Part shown: positions 46,001 to 57,300 of the stretch, in pieces
Layout of the letters: each line of letters starts with the position of its first letter
Numbering within the stretch: the stretch's first letter is position 1
Assembly (NCBI GenBank): GCA_959347315.1
Contig: OY365809.1
Coordinates: 7,604,853 to 7,668,852 of the forward strand
Direction: 5' to 3'
Length of the DNA stretch: 64,000 bases
Origin: Bimastos eiseni
Taxonomy: Eukaryota > Annelida > Clitellata > Crassiclitellata > Lumbricidae
Notes under the pieces: model-generated
The model's input: only the letters and a program-made list of their open reading frames with translations
The model's database searches: none
What the model was told of the DNA's origin: nothing
Position numbers and translations under genes: made by a program

Positions 46001-49000
46001 AGCACGAATGGAAGATTACGAGTTATTACTTATCAAAAGAGTCAAAATTAACTGTATGGCAGCCATGCAAGGCTCCAATCAGGTTCCACTGCTCAATCAA
46101 CATTCGGGAGGGTAGCGAGTATTGATTCAGCTTCATGCTGGATGTTCTGCTCTTTGCATAAAAGGATGCTGCCAATCATCTATTGCCCCTCCCCTCTTCA
46201 AATTAGGCAGAGGCACACATTGTGCTATTTTCAACAACAAGCTAAACCACATCTTACTTGGATCGTTTCTCGGCTCCAGTGTACTTGAGTTCTTTATAAG
46301 TGGACTGAAGTGTTTCCCTATCCAGTTTCAAGCCTTTCCGCCTCTTTTCCATTCCTGCTCTGCGCAGTTTCTGATCATGCAGGATGTCATCCAGTGTGAC
46401 AAGAAGTGCAATCAGATCCTAAGACACAATAGTTGCATGCACTCAATTCTGTACTTAGCACACCAGAACTCAATCAATCAGAGTAATAAGATGATTTATA
46501 TAGCACCATAGGCCAGCCAAAGAAAAGGGTGCTGTACACAGGTGTACAGAGGCATGAAAAAATATCAGTGACAGTCATGATTGTTTAAAAAGAAAAATTT
46601 TGAGCTGTGATTTTAATATCTCCAGTGAGGTGCATTATTCAAAAGACAGAAATTATTCACGAATTTTGACAACTAATTTTCTTCCAGTATAAGCAAACAA
46701 CCTGGACTCTGCATTCACCCACACCTTCACCATTATTACCTATAAAACTCATCTGACCTTATCTACCTAATGATTTCATTTGTCTGAGTCGCTAGTTCCT
46801 GTGATTTATCTTTTTTGAGATCTGTACGAATCTCGAGATTAGAGTGTCCTACAGATAACAAGTCTAAATAAAGCTGGCAATATCTTTGATCAACATTCAT
46901 CATCACTGTAATTATTTTCAATCATCATCATTATCATCATCATTATCATCATCATTATCATCATCATCTCATCATCATCATCATCATCACCACCACCATC
47001 ATCATTATTTTACAAAACCCAAATCAGCACACTTAACAAAGCAGCTGGGGGTTACCTTAATCTCAGGAACAAGGGTTCCACTTTTAATTGTTTCAAAGAG
47101 CGACTGATAATGGAGCGTTTCCATCTTCGTCGTCTCCCGATCATCCACTAGTTCTGGATCTAACGACTGGACATGATACTCCGTCATTCCAGCCCGCTTC
47201 CGTTTGAGTCGATCAAAGTCGAGTGTCTGCTGAGCCATGCGAAGGTTTGTCTCAGCTAAAAATTTTTCCCTTCTGCTGGCGGCTTCACTCGTCTCGTTAG
47301 TCGTTCTTCGCATCTCAGCCTAAAAGCCACAGCTTGGTGTTGAGTTGCAAACAACATTGAGAAAATGGAGGAACGACATAAAGGTAATAAGTGAGTAACC
47401 GAGGTAGAAAATATGTGAAAGAATTAGAGCTTTACCAGAGCAAAATTAAATTATAAAATTTATAGAATGTCAGCGAAAGTAGATTCGTCATTTTAATATA
47501 GGGAAAGATACATAGAGCAATGGAGCCTAATCATAAGAAACAGAGCCCAACAAATAGTCTTCTACTAAAATGATACAAAAGGGATAAAACACACAATAAA
47601 ATAAAAACAAGACCAAAGTGCAGCCTGAACTATTGTGGCCCATCGGCAAATAAGGCAGAGTCTTCACTTTTAAAAGGGAAACAATATATAAGGCAAGTAA
47701 ATAATTAACCTTCATTTGCAGCCATGAAAAGTGTTTGGAAAAAACATGGGCAAAGTACATATATTTAAGCAGACATCTAATTACAGGAGTACCAACAGGT
47801 GATTCCTGGTGTATTTTACTAATTACAATCATTAATAAAATACACAGAATCAAAGCAGAGAAGCTACATTTTAAGACATTCCGCACCCGCATCACGTGTA
47901 GGTCTACATGAAATAAATTTACACTTACGAGGCTTTTGTCACGATCTTTAATTGCCTCTTGACTTATAATAGATATATCCCTGAGTTCTGCTCTGTTTCG
48001 CCAGAGGGCGTCTTCCATTGCCTCCAAACGCTGCGGCAGAAAGCGAGCCTCCTGCAGAAAAAATTACACTCAGACAGATTCCTACCATATCCTCAACATA
48101 TGTGCTGATAACCTTACCTTAAATATCTCAAAATCTAAAGAAATGACCATTTTCCGCCCTTGTCACTATTTACCCCTCCCTTCAACTACCTAGTATTATA
48201 ACCCATTAAAATAATAATACTCAATTAAAAACTTTAAAATAATGAGTGTCTTTTTTCAAGATAACCTCAAGCACAGCCCACATAGACCACCTCACAGTAA
48301 CTCGGTCCTCCTCTTTTCCATCCATAACCATTGCTAAATTTATATGCCTCCCCATCCTGGCGGGGTCTTCCCCATTAAAGAGCATCTGGAATATCTCCTA
48401 AAAGAGATCCCCTAGACCCATCCTTCTCAGTAGTCTCAGAAATTGCTAACATAGCCAATGCCAAACTCATATTCTCCATATAACACAATGCCAAGCATGT
48501 TCTTCACCAACTTCTATCTCTGTACCATCTCCATTCACCAAGTAAGACCTAGAGTTGACAACCATATTATTCGCCAACCCAAAGATAACTCTCAGCTTAT
48601 CCCCAGATCCTTAAATAAATATATATACTTCCTTTATTCAGTCATTAAGTTAAAAATACTACATCATTCTTTGTTCATCTGATCTTTAAAAGAAAAGAAG
48701 AATGTATGCAAATACAGAGTGCATCTAAACCCAAAATGTGTGCAAGCAGAGAATGAATGTAAACAGAGAATGAATGTAAACAGAGAATGAATGTAAACCG
48801 AGAATGAATGTAAACTGAGAATGAATGTAAACCGAGAATGAATGTAAACCGAGAATGAATGTAAACCGAGAATGAATGTAAACAGAGAATGAATGTAAAC
48901 AGAGAATGAATGTAAACAGAGAATGAATGTAAACAGAGAATGAAGGTAAACAGAGAATTAATGTAAACAGAGAATTAATGTAAACAGAGAATTAATGTAA

Positions 49001-52000
49001 ACAGAAAATGAATGTAAACAGAGAATTAATGTAAACAGAATTAATGTAAACAGAAAATGAATGTAAACAGAGAATGAATGTAAACAGAGAATGAATGTAA
49101 ACAGAGAATGTAAACAGAAAATGAATGTAAACAGAGAATTAATGTAAACAGAATTAATGTAAAAAGAGAATTAATGTAAACAGAGAATTAATGTCAACAG
49201 AAAATGTAAGTGCACAGAGAATATATATATATATACATATATACATATATAAACAGAGAATGCAGTAAGTAAATAGTGATTCAATTCAAACAGCGAATGG
49301 ATTCAAACAGAGAATGCAAGTACACAGAGAATATGGTATGTAAACAGAGAATCTCTGCAAACAGAGAATGTAGGTGAACAGAAAATGAGGAATTATGTAA
49401 ACAAAGAATATATGTAAAGTTGTAAAAAGATAATATATGTAAAGAGACAATGTTTGTAGGCAAAGAATGTTGTAAACAAAGAATGTATGTAAACAGAGAA
49501 TGTTTGCAAACACATATTGTATACAAACTGAGAACGAATGCTTAGCTGAATGGCATGAGACGATACATGTATTCGACTAAAATAGTCCCAATTGTAACAA
49601 TAGATGACCTCTTCGAATTTTTCCAGTATCTTTTGGTATCTCTCATTAATCGTAACGGAAGTCTCGTATCTGGCCTTGATCTTGTGAATTCGATTTTCTA
49701 GCTGTGTAATCAGCTTCAAAACAAAGAACATAATCAAATGGTAAAATCACTGTCAACATCTGTTGTATTTTATATTCATTCAATTCATATGTTATCAATT
49801 AACATATATAAGCCACACATATTTAATGCAATGCGTGTGGCATAGTGACTGACTGGTTAAAGCAGTCGACCCGTAACACTCAGCATGCGCTGAGCGCGCG
49901 AGTTCGACCCTCGTCCGAGGAGTCACTGTGTAGGGAGGGACCTTGAGCAAGTTCTTTGCACACAATTGCTCTGCTATACAACTGCAGTTGCGCCGTCGTG
50001 GCGTGTGTGCACTTCTGAACTTCAGGGCAAGAAGGGCGATCCCAAATAACAGTTGTATTGTATTGTATAATGCATAACAGAATCTTAAAACAATGAATTT
50101 ACATAAAAATTTATAAAAACAAATGAAATTGGAATCATAAACATGATTCAGACACGAAAACTCTGTTAACAGCAACCATTTGTTTCCGTTTGGTTGTTTA
50201 TCTCCTATCTGATGGCTTTAGATTTTAGAAGTTAAGTCTACCTCTGTTATTGGAAAGTTGCAACATAGATCTTAACAATAAATAACTTGCCGCTATGATC
50301 CCATGACACAAGTAAAACTTTGGTTCATTAATGGCTTCATATAGGATTGTAAAATTGTAATTATTTTTTGTAAAAAAATAATTATAAATAAAAATTCCCC
50401 ATATATATATTGGTAATCCTACAGAAAAAACTTAAACACAAGAAGTACTACAGAAAACTGAATATGAAAAAAGACTAATGGCAGTGAAAGTAAATAATTT
50501 CAATCATGACAGACTGAGAAAGAGTACTTACATACTAGAACTGGTTACATTTGATTGGGCTGCACTCTCACAAATAAGTAAACCCAAGAGTATGTAAGCA
50601 GTACAAAAGCATGTAGGTAATGTATTATTTTAACAGATCCCTTGTTCATTCATAGGCTATTAACTTGACAGTGTGTGCCAGTTGCCACTTGCCTTTTCAA
50701 GATTTTTATCATACTGATCGTGCATATAGGTTTCCAGATATTCCAACTCTCTTTTCATAGTGAAGACTTTCTTCTCCTGCTGCCTCAACATGTTCTGAAT
50801 GAGATCGACGACCTTGTGCTTGTCAGCAAACTTGTCATACAGTGCTTCCTTCGCTCGCTGAAATACATTTCCATGTAAGTTGAAGTATTCGTCACAATTT
50901 GCACCATAGTCATTACCACCATTATGGCTTTACCATATTCATCATCCTCACTGACACAACCATCGTGGTGATGGTTGTGTCAGTGAGGATGATGAATTAT
51001 TGTAATTACTTTAATTATATTTTTTATCTTTAATCATCATTATTGTAATTACTTTAATTATGTCCAGTTTACCACACTGCTAATTACATTAAACATCATC
51101 TTCACCAATGTGGTCACCACCATTGCCATCATCACCATAATCATCATTGTTATTAAATGGTCATCAGAAACACAATTATCAGCACAAGTCATTATCAAAG
51201 GCAGTGTCTAAGACTTTGCAGGTTCACTTTGAAGAAAGAGAAAGAAAAATGCGCCACTGATGGAATAAAACAGCGAGAATTTAATCAAGCTATGATTGTA
51301 CGAACACAAACAATAATCATCAAAGTTGCCTCAAAATCACCCATTATTTGAAATCATTGTTCAGAAAACGCATTTTAAGTTAAATGTCCTGTCATGATTA
51401 AGACAACCTTGAAATAAGCTAGTAAAAACACAGCAACAATTTTCAATTTCACATTGCATGACTTGTGAAATGACTTGGTTCAAAAAGTTGATTTTAAGCT
51501 AAACGCCGTTCAAACATTAAATGAGTTCTTTAAACACAAGAAATTGTATAGTGCTTAAAGAGTTTAGCTGTTGAGCTCAAACTAAGTGAGATTGTAAGCT
51601 GAGCACTCTCACATTGATTGTTGAACGCCCGAGTTCCAAACGTTCTTGCTTATCATTAACAAGGACACCTCTGACCAGAAGTCTGTCATACTACAGAGAA
51701 AATTCAAAACAAAGAAGCAATGTCAATGAGATCTACATGTCAAACTACTTCTAAAATAACAACTATGTGCTGTGAGTTTAAACAATTTAATATGATTTAA
51801 TACTCATATAGCAACACTCAAATAACGCAAAAGGCACCAGCTGATGGTGCCTTTAACTGACTATGGTGCCTTTAACTGACTATGGTTTGATATTCAGACA
51901 CATTAAACAAATATATAGGCATACACGTGGTCACTTCAAGCGAAATTGTAGCCAAGCATTGAAATCCAGCAGTGCAAAAGAATCAGGTTACCCTACGATA

Positions 52001-53656
52001 CGTGGGTGCACAAATTACTAGTCGCTAAAGGACTAACAGACTGCTGGTCTGGATAAAAACCTGCAAGATTGCAGCTTGGTTTTGGTGCAACACTATTATT
52101 ATTATTATTTTTGCTATTGTTATTGTCATTATTATTACTATTATTATTATTATTATTATCTCATTTCTTTAGAACAAGAATTATTATTATTATTATCATC
52201 ATCATTATTATTATGATTACAGCAGTCTTATATAGCGCCCATTCAAGACCATTTACTCAGAAATGCTCCCAGATCATCATCCGTCAATGTTTTTTGCATA
52301 AGACACCAGTATGATGGAAATTGTTAATTTGTAATAATCACAGGATCTCTGGGCACACTAAACCGCGAACGTGTCATGTGCCACACAAGCATCAAATTAA
52401 TTTATGAACTGATTTAAAAAACTTCTAGACCTCAAACTGGCTCACAGACACTTTCCCTGGGTAAGGAATGATTAGTCTGAACTGCCAGCTTGAAAATACC
52501 AATAAACAAAACCTTTTCTTGAATATAAGATGCTTCAAAAAATTTGATACATTTTATGCAAATATCTGAAATGTTACATGTTCCTAATATTGGCTGGTGA
52601 ACTAACATCGCCTTGCAATCGTACGAAATTCTCTGAATTCAGGTTGTTCTGGCGCATTTGATGAATGATATAATCCAGAAGATGAAGCATCTCCATGTCA
52701 TACCTGTTCGCTTCCTCATAGTTCTTGTCTGAAAATCCACAAACATTTCACTAGCAAAACTCAAAGGCTATTCTACTAACTGTTCCTGTTTTGCCACTGA
52801 TTGTTAAATTGATTTGTTCAGTGACTAATGGACTTAATGGTCAGTTGAGTGCTTGATCAGTTAACTAGTGAGTCGATAGGCCAGCTTATAAGTCTGTAGA
52901 GTGACTGATGAATTGACTCTTCTATATGGCTTATGGTAGAATACTTAAATGGAACTTAATTCACTCTGCTTACCAGTTTCAGTGCCATACTTGTTAATAC
53001 AAAACAAGTAAATGCATCTACACCTAGTACACCTGGATAATTTAAATTATACTGAAGCCTCTATCTGTTGCTAGAACTAGTAGTGCAGAATCAAAACAAT
53101 TATAAGGTAACAAATGGTACCATACTGTAAATAAGTGTCTAATTATTGCACATAAGATCAGCCGCATCATGTACTAGCAAAACTTTTTATAGAAGCATGC
53201 TAATATCATTAAATAGCTGGTTATGGTTAACATATTATTAGTTCATTTATAGAGGACTTTCAATATCAAGACAAGTCATTCTGTATCTGATATCACCGAT
53301 TCACCATCCTCATAACAAGCTCGACATAGGCCTATGCCAAGTGGCGGCTCTAGACTTTTCTAACAGAAGGGCCACGGAACCTGACAAGAGGGTCCAGTTG
53401 GATGTCTGGCATCTTCATAACCTAGAGTGGAATCTGGAGGGGCCACCGGGGGTGACCTACTCAGTTTGGGGAGCACTGGCCCCAGACTGCCCTAAAGAGC
53501 CGCCACAGGCTATGACAAGGAGCATGTTTTCGACCTACTTTTAACTCGATATGCATCGTTGAGTTCCTTCCTTCTCTGCTTTCTAGTGTATCCGATCAGT
53601 TGAGACCTCAGAGTCCTCTCCGTCAATGACCCTTTCCGAGAAGTTACATTCGGCAT
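43061..53656 (-). CDS. CCDC183: CCDC183-like coiled-coil protein (11 exons)
   Basis: Coding exons on the reverse strand: 53656-53539, 52728-52607, 51690-51613, 50857-50693, 49713-49609, 48051-47929, 47319-47056, 46418-46258, 45182-45035, 44314-44101 and 43179-43061. All junctions keep the frame and give 538 residues from MPNVTSRKGS to GKKAL. The product is almost entirely charged alpha-helix with heptad spacing, for example LITQLENRIHKIKARYETS and ETRTMLEQNGNIL. From memory of the family, human CCDC183 is about 534 residues with the same segment order, including the RQLEN, SQDAM and C-terminal RQAQRLI-like stretches (here SRQLIA). CCDC183 belongs with ODAD1/CCDC63-type ciliary and sperm-flagellar coiled-coil proteins, so an axonemal role is likely. 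The donor after 50693 is AAG|GCAAGT, a GC-AG intron. A CCDC63 or ODAD1 paralogue is the main alternative. Confidence 0.8.
43273..43711. mobile_element. hAT-like MITE in CCDC183-like last intron
   Basis: The ends read TAGGGTTGAACC and, as reverse complement of the right end, TAGGGATGAACC, giving terminal inverted repeats with a single mismatch over 12 bp. Flanks TTTATATG and TTTATAGA match at 6 of 8 positions, as expected for an aged 8-bp target duplication. Many CCGAGT/GAGTTT units occur inside. No transposase frame is present. Confidence 0.7.
44466..44535. mobile_element. piggyBac-like palindromic MITE
   Basis: TTAA direct repeats (44466-44469, 44532-44535) bound a 62-bp element whose ends CCCTTTAACGACCAG and CTGGTCGTTAAAGGG are perfect inverses. 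A TTAA target site and a CCC start are hallmarks of piggyBac elements. It lies in a CCDC183-like intron. Confidence 0.7.
44597..44795 (+). mobile_element. tRNA-derived SINE, family 1
   Basis: This copy has GATTGGTCAGAGCGGTCGGC (A-box-like) and TGTTCGATCTTC (B-box-like), then TGTGTAGGGACC, ATGAGCAACTCC and a degenerate tail. It shares body sequence with the copies at 38028, 45232 and 49831. Confidence 0.7.
45232..45402 (-). mobile_element. tRNA-derived SINE, family 1, reverse
   Basis: On the reverse strand it reads CAATTGGTTAGAGCGGTCGG, then CGGGTTCGACCCTCG and TATGTAGGGACC, ending near TTTGATATCA-type tail sequence. The pol III boxes are well preserved. It sits in a CCDC183-like intron next to the exon ending at 45182. 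Confidence 0.75.
45690..45825 (+). repeat. About 32-bp imperfect tandem repeat
   Basis: Four to five units containing CTTGAAGTGAAACCAG and AGTCAATG lie in a CCDC183-like intron. Confidence 0.8.
48746..49530 (+). repeat. 17-bp minisatellite in CCDC183-like intron
   Basis: A 17-bp unit (GAATGAATGTAAACAGA) is repeated more than 20 times and decays toward 49530. Units vary in AATG/AATT and CAGAG/CCGAG. It fills most of the intron between the coding exons at 49609-49713 and 47929-48051. Confidence 0.95.
49831..50070 (+). mobile_element. tRNA-derived SINE, family 1
   Basis: It reads GTGGCATAGTGACTGACTGG, then GCGAGTTCGACCCTCGTCCG, TGTGTAGGGA, CTTGAGCAAG and a TTGTATTGTATTG tail. It is the best-preserved copy and lies in the CCDC183-like intron upstream of the exon at 49713-49609. 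Confidence 0.8.
50937..50997. repeat. Perfect 28-bp hairpin in CCDC183-like intron
   Basis: The arm 50937-50964 (starting ATTCATCATCCTCACTGACA) is the exact reverse complement of 50970-50997, with the 5-base loop GTGGT. It lies about 80 bp from an exon on the minus strand. Confidence 0.9.
52227..52280 (+). repeat. Dispersed TTATATAGCGC repeat, copy 3
   Basis: TTATATAGCGCCCATTCAAG, then TTTACTCAGAAATGCTCCCA. It follows a TTA/ATT microsatellite. Confidence 0.6.
53539..53656 (-). CDS. CCDC183: CCDC183-like first coding exon
   Basis: The start codon at 53656-53654 opens MPNVTSRKGSLTERTLRSQL and the exon ends RVK plus one base at the donor GTAGGT (53538-53533). The next exon begins with AC, restoring AAC. 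The 5' end is only about 210 bp from the 3' end of a reverse-strand LINE fragment, so the core promoter must either fit in that gap or lie within or beyond the retrotransposon. Confidence 0.75.
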
Positions 53657-53865
53657 CACTGAATATTCCTGGTCAGTAATAAGTTATAAACTAAATTCGA
53701 TCTTTGCTAACAGCTTTATTCTGCGAAGTCGCGAATCCTTGACCTAACTCAAATGCTATAACCTTGATGTCGCAAAGAAAGTAAAGAATCGTCTAGTAAT
53801 TATGATACGTCACAATCAATGACGACCACGAAAATATTAATATTCATGAGCTCTGTAATAATAAT

Positions 53866-56740
53866 ATGTCATGTCATGTCACATCGTCATTGTCGCTTCG
53901 CGACGGTTGACTACATGAATGGGAAAGTGATGTCCAATGCTTTCTGTCTCGTACGATGTTCATTAAGCGTGTGCCTTTTAAGCCAGTCCACGCCATGACA
54001 TTGTCAAACCAGCAGATTCTGGGTCTTCCACGACTTTGGCTTCCTTCTACTATACCCAACATTACACTGTTCTCAATACTGTCTTTAGGCTGTCTCACGA
54101 TGTGCCCGAAGTACCGCAGTTTTCTGGATTTGATGTGGCCCAACAGTTTGCAGTCAACTTTTGATACACTTGTTCGGTGGTCACCATTGCTGTCCATGGA
54201 ATTCTGAGCAGTTTCCTCATGCACTTGTTCTCAAATGCTTGTATGCGTTTCTCTTCTTCCCTCTTTATTGTCCACGCCTCACAACCATACGTTGCTACTG
54301 GCCACGCCAAGGCCTTCATGAGTCGCTGGTTGGTTTTAGTACTGACTTATTTATTTTTCCAGATGCTTACCAACTTAAACATCGCTAATCTTGATTTTAC
54401 CTCACTCACGCAGTCCCCGTCCTTCGTTACTCTGTTCCCCAAGTATGTAAATGAGTCCACTTGTTCCAGTTTGTATCCGTCCACTTTGATCAAAAGTGCG
54501 TCATTGTTATGTCATTACTTTTGTCTTTGCTACGTTAATCGGCACACTGTATTCTTTTGCTGCTATCTCAACACATTGCACCAACTCCTGTAAAGCCTCT
54601 GGTGAAGTGGCCAGTAGCACGATGTCATCAGCATATCTAAGGTTATTAATAGTCTTCCCTCCAATTCTGAATCCCTTGTTGTAGCCTAGTAGTGCATTTC
54701 GCATTACCTGCTCTGCCAGAATGTTAAACAGGCTTGGTGATAAATTACATCCTTGTCGGACTCCTTTGTTGATACTAAACCATGTCGACATAATTCCGTC
54801 TGTCTTGACAGTAGCTCGTTGTTTTTTGTAGAGATTTCGCAATAGCTGAATGAGGTAGGGTGGGACACCCATCTCCATCATGGTTATCCATAGTTGATCG
54901 TGTTGAATCATGTCAAAAGCTTTTGTAAAGTCAATGAAGCAGAGGTACAGTGGATGATTCCTTTCTCTCGCTTTCCCCAAGATGATTCTTAAGTTCACAA
55001 TTTGATCTCGCGTGCCTCTTCTTGGCCTAAAGCCAGCCTGTTCTTCAGCAATCTCTGTTTCAAGCTTGATCTGGATGCGTTACAGCATCACTCGTAACAA
55101 AATCTTACTGGCATGCGAGACTAGCGCAATTGGTCTGTGATTACCACAGTATAGTAGATTTCCCTTCTTCGGCAGTGGAATAAAAATTGACTGTGACCAT
55201 TCATCTGGCCAATCCCGGCGTCCCATACGTCCACACATATCTAGTGTAGTTTTGTCAGAATCATTTCTCCACAAAATCTAAACAGCTCAGCGGCTACGCC
55301 ATCTGGACCTGGTGACTTCCGCATAGCTGCTTTCAACATGGCTCGTTTTATCTCTTCTTTAGTGGCGGTGGTTCTTTTTCTTGTATTTCGAATTTTATGT
55401 CTTCTTCCTCTTTTTCATTGTTGTAGAGTCCTTCGCAATATTCTTTCCATTTTTGATTTACTTTTTCCGATTCAAGAAGTTTCTTGTTGTTGTTGTTGTC
55501 ATTGATGGCTGTGGTTCGAGGCTTGAACGAGCCAGTGTGCTTCTTCACCATTTGGAATACAGATATGGTGTTACCTTTCATTTCGTTCTCCTCCAGCTCG
55601 TTGCATAATGTCTCCAATTCCGACTGCTTGTCTCTTCGTAACATCCGTTGTACCTCATTTCGTAGAATTTTGTACTCTCGCGGAGACTTTGTTTTTGCCT
55701 CTCTTTTCTTTCTTGTTAATTCAAAGGTATCGCTGGAGATCCAATTCTTTCGCTTGTCGCAATTCTTCAGTAGTGTTGTTTTGGCGGCACTCAGAGTGAT
55801 CTCTTTAAGTTGTTGCCATAGTTCATCTGGTGTGTGTGGTTTGGCAATTCCCTCAAGTGCTTCGAATCTGTTAGTTACTTCAACTTGGTATTGCTGTTCT
55901 ATCTGATTGTTTCTGAGTTTTTCCAAGTCTAGGAGAAGAGGCTTGATGGTTCGTTTCTTTTTGAATCTTAAACGCATTGTTAGTATTAGGCTACTAGATT
56001 GTGGTCCGAGTCACAATCTGCACTGAGGCATGTGCGGGCGGTATTGATCGATTGTTTCCAATGTTTATTCATCAGGATGTAGTCGATCTGCGTTCTGGTG
56101 TTTCTGTTTGAGCTTCTCCAAGTATATCTATGTCTATTGTGCAGTCGAGAAAACGTATTGGTTATAACCAGCTTGTGTTGTGTGCAGAAATCCACCAAAG
56201 TTTGTCCTCTGTTGTTTCTTTTTCCGTGACCATATTTTCCGAGAACATCTACTTCCATTGCACCCTCACCAACTCTAGCATTGAAATCTCCTGTAGCAGT
56301 AATGTTTCGTTTGGGGGTCTCTTTAACAACCTGATTTAACTCTTCTTCATCTGGCTTGTTTGATGTTGGTGCTTAGCATTGTATCACTGTCATGTTTCTT
56401 GGTCTAGATGAAACTGTGGCTGTCATTACTCTGTTGCTCACTGGATTGTAAGATATGAGACTAAAAGCAACATTCTTGTTCACCCAGATGGTTACTCTGT
56501 GGTGTTCCCTGTTTGTCTTACCTGAGAAGATCACTGTATGTCCATCTAGCATCTTGCAGTGGCCATTGTCTGACCATTTGGTTTCTGATAACCTGCATAT
56601 GGAGATTAAATAATAATATTCATATTCTATATTAATACTGCTTGTGTTGACGAAGCAGACGTATTCACTCTTAATCGTAAGTTCCCTACATCTAATGAGC
56701 ACATGATAGCTGTGCAGGGCACCATCTTATTCTCTATCAC
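53866..56740 (-). mobile_element. Broken non-LTR retrotransposon (APE endonuclease + reverse transcriptase)
   Basis: Reading on the reverse strand, fragments occur in LINE order. An AP-type endonuclease spans about 56700-55986 (LSETKWSDNG, TGDFNARVGEG, TQIDYILMNKHW, CDSDHN), a linker lies at 55977-55348, and a reverse transcriptase spans about 55274-54507 (FIDFTKAFDMIQHDQLW, GVRQGCNLSPSLFN, YADDIVLLA). A C-terminal part lies at 54319-53874 (KLRYFGHIVR, SRGRPRICW, DNVMAWTG). The YADD catalytic motif is intact. The frame is broken by at least one in-frame stop after VIQC, a break after DHNLVA and further frameshifts around 55340, 55270, 55080 and 54500, so it cannot make a full protein. The 3' end is a short TGACA-type repeat tail. 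The clade (RTE, L2 or jockey-like) cannot be fixed by eye. Confidence 0.9.
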
Positions 56741-57139
56741 TGCGTCGCATCAGAACGATTGTCAAAGCTGTGACCTAATTAGGTCATCGAGATCATGAGA
56801 TGTTGAATCCATTTATTATTGACCTAGAAGCAGGGCAAAGGTCAATGAAGAATGCCACAGGAAAGTCACAAATCATTATTCCAACACCTAGAACTTTTGA
56901 ATTAAAAGATAAGTTAAATTGTGACGTTGGGGTTGTTTAAATAGAATTGTAAGCCTACAGCCCTGCGTGCGTGTTATTTTTAGTCGGCGCTGGCGATCAA
57001 CATTTGCCACGAAGTGTTCTAACGTTGTATATTTTTCAATTAAAGATCCTACGCTATTACAGGTCTAAAGATGTGCATGTTAGACATAATTATATTGTTC
57101 ACAGTTGTCTAATGTCTTATCATTGATAAACTCTCATTG

Positions 57140-57300
57140 GCTAATCAAACATGGACTCTCATTCGATGAACATTTACACCAACATTCATTGGCCAATCAT
57201 ACATGAACTCTAATAGGCCAATCAAATATAAGCTCTCATTGGTTAATCAAACATGCACTCTCATTGACTAATCATACATTGACTCATTGGCAAATCATGC
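57140..57300 (+). repeat. Imperfect CTCTCATTGGCTAATCA tandem repeat
   Basis: About six units of roughly 25-30 bp with CATTGGCTAATCAAACATG. CCAAT-box inverses (ATTGG) recur in each unit. It is intergenic, upstream of the LINE. Confidence 0.8.

Noticed and set aside
47527..48027. 166-codon reverse frame continuing past the CCDC183-like exon
   Set aside because: Only 47929-48051 is exon; the hydrophobic remainder is intron read-through after a GTAAGT donor.
38028..50070. tRNA genes suggested by GTTCGACCC and A-box-like motifs
   Set aside because: The acceptor stem and anticodon arm do not form a tRNA, and the sequences recur with a shared non-tRNA tail, so they are SINEs.
54177..54593. 138-codon forward frame and other + strand frames at 54-56 kb
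   Set aside because: Shadows of the reverse-strand LINE coding sequence.
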